From positions 16,475,001 to 16,539,000 of the forward strand of contig CM073558.1 of NCBI GenBank assembly GCA_037074615.1: a stretch of DNA of 64,000 nt, in the 5' to 3' direction. Made by a program: the position numbers and the translations under genes. The stretch is from Leucaena leucocephala (lineage: Eukaryota > Streptophyta > Magnoliopsida > Fabales > Fabaceae). Below, piece by piece: positions 1 to 7,706 of this stretch. Each line of letters begins with the position of its first letter. Positions within the stretch are counted from its first letter, which is position 1. A model generated the notes under the pieces. That model saw only the letters and a list, made by a program, of their open reading frames with translations. It did not search any database and was not told where the DNA came from.

Positions 1-71
1 CTAACACTCCTGCAGATTTGAGTGAAACCTCACCACCAAACTGAACATTCAATGGGCATCCTAGAAAGTCA

Positions 72-88
72 ACTTCCGTTGTGAAAGT
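72..88. other. Dyad element 1, degraded (subunit 1)
   Basis: ACTTCCG, TTG, TGAAAGT: one C-A mismatch and an innermost G-T wobble. Confidence 0.5.
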
Positions 89-110
89 CATGCACATTCG
101 TCACAGTAGC

Positions 111-207
111 TTCAACATTCATTTCTGAATCTAGAATGCCCCGCTTCGTTTCAAAATCCGTGCACATCCATCATGGACTAGTGACCGTGCGTTTCAAGCC
201 AGAGCTA
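111..207 (+). repeat. C module, copy 1 (97 bp)
   Basis: Begins TTCAACATTC, contains TCTAGAATG, TTTCAAAATCCGTGCAC and ATCCATCA, and ends AGAGCTA just before a B head. Modules at 742-838, 1431-1527 and 1905-2001 are the same length. Confidence 0.88.
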
Positions 208-339
208 GGGAACTTTGGGCACAGTTACGGACTTGAGAGAACAGCCACCGCCCACTTCACCCAAGAATGCGCGCACTTGCGTTGAGAAATTCATCAGCAT
301 TCACCACGACAGGTGATGTACCTTCTCTAGCTCGTACTA
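208..339 (+). repeat. Subunit 2: head B, tail D (132 bp)
   Basis: B head with AACTTTGGGCAC and GGACTTGAGAG. The D tail has GAGAAATTCATCAGC followed by GATGTACCTTCTCTAGC. It directly follows a C tail, as every B head does. Confidence 0.9.
318..337. other. Dyad element 2 (subunit 2)
   Basis: GTACC and CGTAC arms: four pairs hold and the innermost is a C-C mismatch. Confidence 0.5.
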
Positions 340-454
340 GGGAGCTTCTAACACTCTTTAAGATTCGAGTGAAAGCTCACCACCTACCTGAACCTTCAGT
401 GGGCACTCTGGAATGCCCACTTGCATATTCGCCATGAAAGTCATTCATATACTT
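340..454 (+). repeat. Subunit 3: head A, tail E (115 bp)
   Basis: The shortest subunit. Its A head is TTCTAACACTC. The central dyad region is missing: the sequence passes from GCCCACTT straight into GCATATTCG. The E tail ends GTCATTCATATACTT. Confidence 0.9.
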
Positions 455-577
455 GGGAACTTCTAACACTCTTACATATTAGAGGGAAAACTCCCCACCC
501 AACTGAACTTTCAATGGGCACTCTACAATGGCCACTTTCGTTGCGAGTGAGTGAATAGTCTTCCTAGCTAGAACTAC
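455..577 (+). repeat. Subunit 4: head A, tail F (123 bp)
   Basis: A head, left half of the dyad (ACTTTCG) without a matching right half, and an F tail with AGTCTTCCTAGCTAGAAC. It precedes a B' head, as subunit 8 does. Confidence 0.9.
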
Positions 578-838
578 GGGACTTTGTGCACACTTACAGA
601 AGTGAATGGATAGTCACCAGCCATCTGAACATTCCATGAGAATTCCAGAGTTCCCATTTTTCTTGTGGAATCCATACATACGCATCCTGAGATTGCGCGT
701 CTAGCCTCTGCTGCCGTGCCTTTTGCACCGTTCACAACAGTTTCAACATTCGTTGCCGAATCTAGACCGGCCTTCTTACCTCCAAAATCCTTGCACATCC
801 ATCACGAACTAGTGGCCGAGTGTTTCGAGCAAGAACTA
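578..838 (+). repeat. Subunit 5: head B', tail C (261 bp)
   Basis: The longest subunit. Its B' head is GGGACTTTGTGCACAC. It then has a segment near 706-735 (CTCTGCTG, TTTTGCA, GTTCA) shared only with subunit 9, then the 97-bp C tail. B' plus the extra segment is 164 bp. Confidence 0.9.
742..838 (+). repeat. C module, copy 2 (97 bp)
   Basis: Begins TTCAACATTC, contains TCTAGACC and ATCCATCACGAACTAGTG, and ends AAGAACTA just before head B of subunit 6. Confidence 0.88.
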
Positions 839-982
839 GGGAACTTTGGGCACGGTTTCTGACTCCAGAGAAAAGTCACCATCCACCTCAACGTCCATCG
901 ACCACCCTAGAAGGCACGCTTCTTTTGAGAAATTCATCAATGTCCAGCACGACGACTGGTGTACCTTCTCTAGCTGGTACTA
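839..982 (+). repeat. Subunit 6: head B, tail D (144 bp)
   Basis: B head AACTTTGGGCACGG. The D tail includes GAGAAATTCATCAATG and the perfect GTACC/GGTAC dyad at 961-980. Confidence 0.9.
961..980. other. Dyad element 2 (subunit 6)
   Basis: GTACC and GGTAC arms around a 10-base centre (TTCTCTAGCT), at the end of a D tail. Units 10-13 have G for A at unit position 972, inside the centre. Confidence 0.65.
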
Positions 983-1125
983 CGGAACTTCTAACACCCT
1001 TACCGATTTGAGGGAAAGCTTACCACCAAGCCGAACTTTCAACGGGCATTCTAGAATAGCCACTATTGTTGATTCATTCATCAATATTCATCGCGATGAG
1101 CTCGTACCATCTCTACCTGTTACTA
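983..1125 (+). repeat. Subunit 7: head A, tail D (143 bp)
   Basis: A head TTCTAACACCC. The D tail has TTCATCAATATTCATCGCG and a degraded GTACC/GTTAC dyad. It holds the only AAGCTT (1016-1021) I see in the unit, which gives a once-per-unit marker. Confidence 0.9.
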
Positions 1126-1270
1126 CGGACCTTCTAACACTCTTGCGAATCCGGGTGAAAACTCACCACCCAGCTGAACGTTAAATGGGCATCCTAGAAT
1201 GCGTGCTTTCGATGCGGAAGTCATGCATATTTATCGCGTGCGAGTGGTCTAGTCTTCCTATCTTGTGCTA
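1126..1270 (+). repeat. Subunit 8: head A, tail F (145 bp)
   Basis: A head TTCTAACACTC, dyad CTTTCG/CGGAAG at 1206-1220 with one T-G wobble, and an F tail with CTAGTCTTCCTATCTTG. It precedes the second B' head. Confidence 0.9.
1206..1220. other. Dyad element 1 (subunit 8)
   Basis: CTTTCG, ATG, CGGAAG: six pairs, one of them a T-G wobble. Confidence 0.6.
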
Positions 1271-1527
1271 AGGAACTCCTTGCACACCTACAGATTCAAA
1301 TGGAAAGTCACCACCCATCTAAACATTAAATAAGAATTTCATAATGCCTCCAGGATCTCGAGAGTGCTTCCAGCATCTGCTGGTGCGCATTTTGCAATGT
1401 TCAAGAAATGAATATAGAGTCACGAACCATCTCAGCATTCAATGTTGAAACTAGATTGTCCTGCTTAGTTTCAAAATCCGCGCATATCCATCACAGACTA
1501 GTGACCGAGTGTTTCCAGCTAGAACTA
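1271..1527 (+). repeat. Subunit 9: head B', tail C (257 bp)
   Basis: B' head CTCCTTGCACACC. The segment shared with subunit 5 lies near 1374-1403 (CATCTGCTGG, TTTTGCA, GTTCA). It ends with the 97-bp C tail. It contains CTCGAG at 1357-1362, the only such site I see in the unit. Confidence 0.9.
1431..1527 (+). repeat. C module, copy 3 (97 bp)
   Basis: Begins CTCAGCATTC, contains TTTCAAAATCCGCGCATA and ATCCATCACAGACTAGTG, and ends AGAACTA just before head B of subunit 10. Confidence 0.88.
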
Positions 1528-1655
1528 GGGAACTTTGGGCACGGTTACAGACTTGAGAGAAAAAGTCACCACCCACGTCCACCTCCCAGGAATGCCCACT
1601 TCTTAAGAAACCCATCAGCGTTCATCACGACGATTGACGTTTCTAGCTGGTACTG
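1528..1655 (+). repeat. Subunit 10: head B, tail D (128 bp)
   Basis: B head AACTTTGGGCACGG. The D tail is shortened: GACGTTTCTAGCTGG replaces GATGTACCTTCTCTAGCTGG, so the left arm of the second dyad is lost. Its last base, 1655, varies (A in units 20-23). Confidence 0.9.
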
Positions 1656-1786
1656 AGGAACTTCTAACACTCTTACAGATTCAAGGGACAACTCACCACG
1701 CAACTGAACTTTTAGTTGGAATTCTCAAAGGTCCACTTTCATTGCGAAAGTAACGCATATTCGTCCTGAAGGTCATGCGTATACTT
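1656..1786 (+). repeat. Subunit 11: head A, tail E (131 bp)
   Basis: A head with TTCTAACACTCTTACAG, dyad arms ACTTTC/GAAAGT at 1735-1751, E tail ending ATACTT. It aligns to subunit 16 without gaps, with 16 mismatches in 131 by my count (about 88% identity). Confidence 0.9.
1735..1751. other. Dyad element 1 (subunit 11)
   Basis: ACTTTC, ATTGC, GAAAGT, the same form as in subunit 14. Confidence 0.65.
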
Positions 1787-1865
1787 GGGAACTTCTAACA
1801 CTCTTACAGATTTGAGTGAAAACTAACCTCCAAATGGAACTTTCAGTGGGCATCCAAGAATGTCC

Positions 1866-1882
1866 ACTTCCGTTGTGGAAGT
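1866..1882. other. Dyad element 1, covarying copy (subunit 12)
   Basis: ACTTCCG, TTG, TGGAAGT. Relative to subunit 16 the fifth pair is C-G instead of T-A, and the innermost pair is a G-T wobble. Confidence 0.7.
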
Positions 1883-1904
1883 CGTGCATATTCGTCACAA
1901 CAGT

Positions 1905-2001
1905 TTCAACATTCAACGTTGAATCTAGAATATCCTTCCTGGTTTAAAAATTCGTGCATATCCACCACGAACTAGAGACCGAGTGTTTCAAGCTGTGACT
2001 A
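1905..2001 (+). repeat. C module, copy 4 (97 bp)
   Basis: Begins TTCAACATTC, contains TCTAGAATATCC and ATCCACCACGAACTAG, and ends TGTGACTA just before head B of subunit 13. Confidence 0.88.
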
Positions 2002-2081
2002 GGGAACCTTGGGCACAGTCACGGGCTTGAGAGGAAAGACACCACCAACCTCAACCCTGAGTGACCTCTAAAGAATGCCCC

Positions 2082-2093
2082 TTTTTTTTTTTT
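2082..2093 (+). repeat. T tract, length-variable (reference copy, 12 T)
   Basis: The only long homopolymer in the unit, inside subunit 13. It has 12 T in most units, 11 T in units 2, 6, 9, 10, 12, 14 and 17, an interrupted 12-base tract in unit 22, and 9 T in unit 25. It explains all 2,568-bp unit lengths. Confidence 0.9.
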
Positions 2094-2127
2094 GAGAAAT
2101 TCTTCAATATGCATCACGTAGGTTGCC

Positions 2128-2147
2128 GTGCCTTCTCTAGCTGGCGC
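2128..2147. other. Dyad element 2, covarying copy (subunit 13)
   Basis: GTGCC/GGCGC arms. The central A-T pair of the other copies is G-C here, and the T-A pair is a T-G wobble. The centre sequence is unchanged. Confidence 0.6.
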
Positions 2148-2149
2148 TA

Positions 2150-2280
2150 TGGAACTTCTAACGCTCTTACAGATTCGACGGAAATCTCCCCACCCAACTG
2201 AACTTTTAGTGGGCATTCTGGATTGGCCACTTTCATTGCGAAAGTCACGCCTATTCGTCATGAAAATCGTGCACGTACTT
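2150..2280 (+). repeat. Subunit 14: head A, tail E (131 bp)
   Basis: A head TTCTAACGCTCTTACAG, dyad arms ACTTTC/GAAAGT at 2229-2245, E tail ending GCACGTACTT. I count 35 C, 25 G and 8 CpG in 131 bp, so CpG is at about the expected frequency or slightly above. Confidence 0.9.
2229..2245. other. Dyad element 1 (subunit 14)
   Basis: ACTTTC, ATTGC, GAAAGT: 6-bp perfect arms, with the seventh (innermost) pair lost. Confidence 0.65.
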
Positions 2281-2430
2281 GGGAACTTCTAACACTCTTA
2301 CATATACGAGGGAAAGCTAACCTCCAAATGGACCTTTTCAATGGGTGAAACATCCAAGAATGTCCACTTTTGTTGATTAATTCTTCAATATTCACCGCGA
2401 CTAGCGATGTACCTTCTCTAGCTGGTACTA
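2281..2430 (+). repeat. Subunit 15: head A, tail D (150 bp)
   Basis: A head TTCTAACACTCTTACAT. The first dyad is lost (ACTTTTGTTGATTAAT). The D tail has the perfect GTACC/GGTAC dyad at 2409-2428. Confidence 0.9.
2409..2428. other. Dyad element 2 (subunit 15)
   Basis: GTACC/GGTAC arms around the same 10-base centre. Confidence 0.65.
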
Positions 2431-2561
2431 TGGAACTTCTAACACTCTTACAGATTTGAGGGAAAACTCACCACCCAACCGACCTTTTAGTTGGGATTCT
2501 CAAATGTCCACTTTCGTTGCGAAAGTAACGCACATTCGTCATGAAAGCCATGCATATGCTT
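2431..2561 (+). repeat. Subunit 16: head A, tail E (131 bp)
   Basis: A head TTCTAACACTCTTACAG, the best copy of the first dyad (ACTTTCG/CGAAAGT, 2510-2526), E tail CATGCATATGCTT. The next unit's subunit 1 begins at 2562. Confidence 0.9.
2510..2526. other. Dyad element 1, best copy (7-bp arms, 3-base centre)
   Basis: ACTTTCG, then TTG, then CGAAAGT: a perfect inverted repeat in subunit 16, present in every unit. Function unknown; it could be a protein-binding dyad or a hairpin. Confidence 0.75.
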
Positions 2562-2569
2562 GGGAACTT

Positions 2570-5137
2570 CTAACACTCTTGCAGATTTGAGTGAAACCTC
2601 ACCACCAAACTGAACATTCAATGGGCATCCTAGAAAGTCAACTTCCGTTGTGAAAGTCATGCACATTCGTCACAGTAGCTTCAACATTCATTTCTGAATC
2701 TAGAATGCCCCGCTTCGTTTCAAAATCCGTGCACATCCATCACGGACTAGTGACCGTGCGTTTCAAGCCAGAGCTAGGGAACTTTGGGCACAGTTACGGA
2801 CTTGAGAGAACAGCCACCGCCCACTTCACCCAAGAATGCGCGCACTTGCGTTGAGAAATTCATCAGCATTCACCACGACAGGTGATGTACCTTCTCTAGC
2901 TCGTACTAGGGAGCTTCTAACACTCTTTAAGATTCGAGTGAAAGCTCACCACCTACCTGAACCTTCAGTGGGCACTCTGGAATGCCCACTTGCATATTCG
3001 CCATGAAAGTCATTCATATACTTGGGAACTTCTAACACTCTTACAGATTAGAGGGAAAACTCCCCACCCAACTGAACTTTCAATGGGCACTCTACAATGG
3101 CCACTTTCGTTGCGAGTGAGTGAATAGTCTTCCTAGCTAGAACTACGGGACTTTGTGCACACTTACAGAAGTGAATGGATAGTCACCACCCATCTGAACA
3201 TTCCATGAGAATTCCAGAGTTCCCATTTTTCTTGTGGAATCCATACATACGCATCCTGAGATTGCGCGTCTAGCCTCTGCTGCCGTGCCTTTTGCACCGT
3301 TCACAACAGTTTCAACATTCGTTGCCGAATCTAGACCGGCCTTCTTACCTCCAAAATCCTTGCACATCCATCACGAACTAGTGGCCGAGTGTTTCGAGCA
3401 AGAACTAGGGAACTTTGGGCACGGTTTCTGACTCCAGAGAAAAGTCACCATCCACCTCAACGTCCATCGACCACCCTAGAAGGCACGCTTCTTTTGAGAA
3501 ATTCATCAATGTCCAGCACGACGACTGGTGTACCTTCTCTAGCTGGTACTACGGAACTTCTAACACCCTTACCGATTTGAGGGAAAGCTTACCACCAAGC
3601 CGAACTTTCAACGGGCATTCTAGAATAGCCACTATTGTTGATTCATTCATCAATATTCATCGCGATGAGCTCGTACCATCTCTACCTGTTACTACGGACC
3701 TTCTAACACTCTTGCGAATCCGGGTGAAAACTCACCACCCAGCTGAACGTTAAATGGGCATCCTAGAATGCGTGCTTTCGATGCGGAAGTCATGCATATT
3801 TATCGCGTGCGAGTGGTCTAGTCTTCCTATCTTGTGCTAAGGAACTCCTTGCACACCTACAGATTCAAATGGAAAGTCACCACCCATCTAAACATTAAAT
3901 AAGAATTTCATAATGCCTCCAGGATCTCGAGAGTGCTTCCAGCATCTGCTGGTGCGCATTTTGCAATGTTCAAGAAATGAATATAGAGTCACGAACCATC
4001 TCAGCATTCAATGTTGAAACTAGAATGTCCTGCTTAGTTTCAAAATCCGCGCATATCCATCACAGACTAGTGACCGAGTGTTTCCAGCTAGAACTAGGGA
4101 ACTTTGGGCACGGTTACAGACTTGAGAGAAAAAGTCACCACCCACGTCCACCTCCCAGGAATGCCCACTTCTTAAGAAACCCATCAGCGTTCATCACGAC
4201 GATTGACGTTTCTAGCTGGTACTGAGGAACTTCTAACACTCTTACAGATTCAAGGGACAACTCACCACGCAACTGAACTTTTAGTTGGAATTCTCAAAGG
4301 TCCACTTTCATTGCGAAAGTAACGCATATTCGTCCTGAAGGTCATGCGTATACTTGGGAACTTCTAACACTCTTACAGATTTGAGTGAAAACTAACCTCC
4401 AAATGGAACTTTCAGTGGGCATCCAAGAATGTCCACTTCCGTTGTGGAAGTCGTGCATATTCGTCACAACAGTTTCAACATTCAACGTTGAATCTAGAAT
4501 ATCCTTCCTGGTTTAAAAATTCGTGCATATCCACCACGAACTAGAGACCGAGTGTTTCAAGCTGTGACTAGGGAACCTTGGGCACAGTCACGGGCTTGAG
4601 AGGAAAGACACCACCAACCTCAACCCTGAGTGACCTCTAAAGAATGCCCCTTTTTTTTTTTGAGAAATTCTTCAATATGCATCACGTAGGTTGCCGTGCC
4701 TTCTCTAGCTGGCGCTATGGAACTTCTAACGCTCTTACAGATTCGACGGAAATCTCCCCACCCAACTGAACTTTTAGTGGGCATTCTGGATTGGCCACTT
4801 TCATTGCGAAAGTCACGCCTATTCGTCATGAAAATCGTGCACGTACTTGGGAACTTCTAACACTCTTACATATACGAGGGAAAGCTAACCTCCAAATGGA
4901 CCTTTTCAATGGGTGAAACATCCAAGAATGTCCACTTTTGTTGATTAATTCTTCAATATTCACCGCGACTAGCGATGTACCTTCTCTAGCTGGTACTATG
5001 GAACTTCTAACACTCTTACAGATTTGAGGGAAAACTCACCACCCAACCGACCTTTTAGTTGGGATTCTCAAATGTCCACTTTCGTTGCGAAAGTAACGCA
5101 CATTCGTCATGAAAGCCATGCATATGCTTGGGAACTT
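2570..5137 (+). repeat. HOR unit 2 (2,568 bp)
   Basis: Carries the linked pair C at unit position 174 and an 11-base T tract, the same haplotype as units 6 and 9. No private variant seen. Confidence 0.97.
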
Positions 5138-7706
5138 CTAACACTCTTGCAGATTTGAGTGAAACCTCACCACCAAACTGAACATTCAATGGGCATCCTA
5201 GAAAGTCAACTTCCGTTGTGAAAGTCATGCACATTCGTCACAGTAGCTTCAACATTCATTTCTGAATCTAGAATGCCCCGCTTCGTTTCAAAATCCGTGC
5301 ACATCCATCATGGACTAGTGACCGTGCGTTTCAAGCCAGAGCTAGGGAACTTTGGGCACAGTTACGGACTTGAGAGAACAGCCACCGCCCACTTCACCCA
5401 AGAATGCGCGCACTTGCGTTGAGAAATTCATCAGCATTCACCACGACAGGTGATGTACCTTCTCTAGCTCGTACTAGGGAGCTTCTAACACTCTTTAAGA
5501 TTCGAGTGAAAGCTCACCACCTACCTGAACCTTCAGTGGGCACTCTGGAATGCCCACTTGCATATTCGCCATGAAAGTCATTCATATACTTGGGAACTTC
5601 TAACACTCTTACAGATTAGAGGGAAAACTCCCCACCCAACTGAACTTTCAATGGGCACTCTACAATGGCCACTTTCGTTGCGAGTGAGTGAATAGTCTTC
5701 CTAGCTAGAACTACGGGACTTTGTGCACACTTACAGAAGTGAATGGATAGTCACCACCCATCTGAACATTCCATGAGAATTCCAGAGTTCCCATTTTTCT
5801 TGTGGAATCCATACATACGCATCCTGAGATTGCGCGTCTAGCCTCTGCTGCCGTGCCTTTTGCACCGTTCACAACAGTTTCAACATTCGTTGCCGAATCT
5901 AGACCGGCCTTCTTACCTCCAAAATCCTTGCACATCCATCACGAACTAGTGGCCGAGTGTTTCGAGCAAGAACTAGGGAACTTTGGGCACGGTTTCTGAC
6001 TCCAGAGAAAAGTCACCATCCACCTCAACGTCCATCGACCACCCTAGAAGGCACGCTTCTTTTGAGAAATTCATCAATGTCCAGCACGACGACTGGTGTA
6101 CCTTCTCTAGCTGGTACTACGGAACTTCTAACACCCTTACCGATTTGAGGGAAAGCTTACCACCAAGCCGAACTTTCAACGGGCATTCTAGAATAGCCAC
6201 TATTGTTGATTCATTCATCAATATTCATCGCGATGAGCTCGTACCATCTCTACCTGTTACTACGGACCTTCTAACACTCTTGCGAATCCGGGTGAAAACT
6301 CACCACCCAGCTGAACGTTAAATGGGCATCCTAGAATGCGTGCTTTCGATGCGGAAGTCATGCATATTTATCGCGTGCGAGTGGTCTAGTCTTCCTATCT
6401 TGTGCTAAGGAACTCCTTGCACACCTACAGATTCAAATGGAAAGTCACCACCCATCTAAACATTAAATAAGAATTTCATAATGCCTCCAGGATCTCGAGA
6501 GTGCTTCCAGCATCTGCTGGTGCGCATTTTGCAATGTTCAAGAAATGAATATAGAGTCACGAACCATCTCAGCATTCAATGTTGAAACTAGAATGTCCTG
6601 CTTAGTTTCAAAATCCGCGCATATCCATCACAGACTAGTGACCGAGTGTTTCCAGCTAGAACTAGGGAACTTTGGGCACGGTTACAGACTTGAGAGAAAA
6701 AGTCACCACCCACGTCCACCTCCCAGGAATGCCCACTTCTTAAGAAACCCATCAGCGTTCATCACGACGATTGACGTTTCTAGCTGGTACTGAGGAACTT
6801 CTAACACTCTTACAGATTCAAGGGACAACTCACCACGCAACTGAACTTTTAGTTGGAATTCTCAAAGGTCCACTTTCATTGCGAAAGTAACGCATATTCG
6901 TCCTGAAGGTCATGCGTATACTTGGGAACTTCTAACACTCTTACAGATTTGAGTGAAAACTAACCTCCAAATGGAACTTTCAGTGGGCATCCAAGAATGT
7001 CCACTTCCGTTGTGGAAGTCGTGCATATTCGTCACAACAGTTTCAACATTCAACGTTGAATCTAGAATATCCTTCCTGGTTTAAAAATTCGTGCATATCC
7101 ACCACGAACTAGAGACCGAGTGTTTCAAGCTGTGACTAGGGAACCTTGGGCACAGTCACGGGCTTGAGAGGAAAGACACCACCAACCTCAACCCTGAGTG
7201 ACCTCTAAAGAATGCCCCTTTTTTTTTTTTGAGAAATTCTTCAATATGCATCACGTAGGTTGCCGTGCCTTCTCTAGCTGGCGCTATGGAACTTCTAACG
7301 CTCTTACAGATTCGACGGAAATCTCCCCACCCAACTGAACTTTTAGTGGGCATTCTGGATTGGCCACTTTCATTGCGAAAGTCACGCCTATTCGTCATGA
7401 AAATCGTGCACGTACTTGGGAACTTCTAACACTCTTACATATACGAGGGAAAGCTAACCTCCAAATGGACCTTTTCAATGGGTGAAACATCCAAGAATGT
7501 CCACTTTTGTTGATTAATTCTTCAATATTCACCGCGACTAGCGATGTACCTTCTCTAGCTGGTACTATGGAACTTCTAACACTCTTACAGATTTGAGGGA
7601 AAACTCACCACCCAACCGACCTTTTAGTTGGGATTCTCAAATGTCCACTTTCGTTGCGAAAGTAACGCACATTCGTCATGAAAGCCATGCATATGCTTGG
7701 GAACTT
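5138..7706 (+). repeat. HOR unit 3 (2,569 bp)
   Basis: T at unit position 174 and a 12-base T tract. I see no private variant and no difference from unit 5 at the sites tracked. It represents the majority form. Confidence 0.97.

Larger units (their letters stand above)
1..207 (+). repeat. Subunit 1: head A, tail C
   Basis: Full length is 215 bp, as at 2562-2776; here the first 8 bases are cut by the window edge. It has an A head (TAACACTC), an imperfect ACTTCCG/TGAAAGT dyad at 72-88, and then the 97-bp C tail. Subunit 12 has the same 118 + 97 layout. Confidence 0.9.
1787..2001 (+). repeat. Subunit 12: head A, tail C (215 bp)
   Basis: Same 118 + 97 layout as subunit 1. It carries the dyad ACTTCCG/TGGAAGT at 1866-1882, whose fifth pair is C-G where subunit 16 has T-A. 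Confidence 0.9.
2002..2149 (+). repeat. Subunit 13: head B, tail D (148 bp)
   Basis: B head AACCTTGGGCACAG. The T tract (2082-2093) lies just before GAGAAATTCTTCAATATG. The D-tail dyad is GTGCC/GGCGC at 2128-2147, changed on both arms relative to subunits 6 and 15. Confidence 0.9.
1..2569 (+). repeat. HOR unit 1 (2,569 bp)
   Basis: Used here as the reference for unit coordinates. It has a T tract of 12 and T at unit position 174. Four private changes were seen: C at 10 (T in the other units), T at 477 (G elsewhere), G at 620 (C elsewhere) and T at 1456 (A elsewhere). This is the second-highest private load in the window. Its first subunit lacks its leading 8 bases because the window starts inside it. 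It holds no gene. Confidence 0.97.

Noticed and set aside
144..160. CENP-B box-like sequence (CTTCGTT then AAA); also TTTCGTTG at 2513-2520
   Set aside because: Only the TTCG half of the known 17-bp box fits. The essential CGGG part is absent in both, so I do not call a CENP-B box.
574..862. Overlapping frames on opposite strands (574-798 minus, 665-862 plus)
   Set aside because: Antisense shadows within subunit 5. No start context, no family resemblance, no conservation beyond that of the whole unit.
846..1184. 112-codon open frame, the longest, repeated in every unit
   Set aside because: It crosses from subunit 6 to subunit 8 through repeat boundaries and resembles no protein family I know. 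It recurs only because the units are copies. Overlapping frames of similar quality exist beside it.
1408..1656. 82-codon open frame, whose stop changes from TGA to TAA in units 20-23
   Set aside because: The stop-to-stop change looks like constraint but is one site (unit position 1655) in related units. Other variants in this frame change residues freely (for example at 1456, 1511, 9164, 45116).
2082..2093. Minus-strand poly-A tail of a retroposon
   Set aside because: Sequence on both sides continues as an ordinary B head and D tail, matching subunits 2 and 6. No element body or target-site duplication.
2082..2093. Transcription terminator T tract
   Set aside because: No gene or RNA polymerase III-type promoter boxes recognised upstream, and a T run alone is not evidence.
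2019..2261. Minus-strand 80-codon frame with a run of lysines
   Set aside because: The lysines are the T tract read on the other strand. Tract length changes shift the frame and shorten it to 69 codons in seven units.
1..2569. Tandemly arrayed transposon
   Set aside because: No terminal inverted or long terminal repeats delimiting the unit, and no transposase, reverse transcriptase or Rep motif in any frame.
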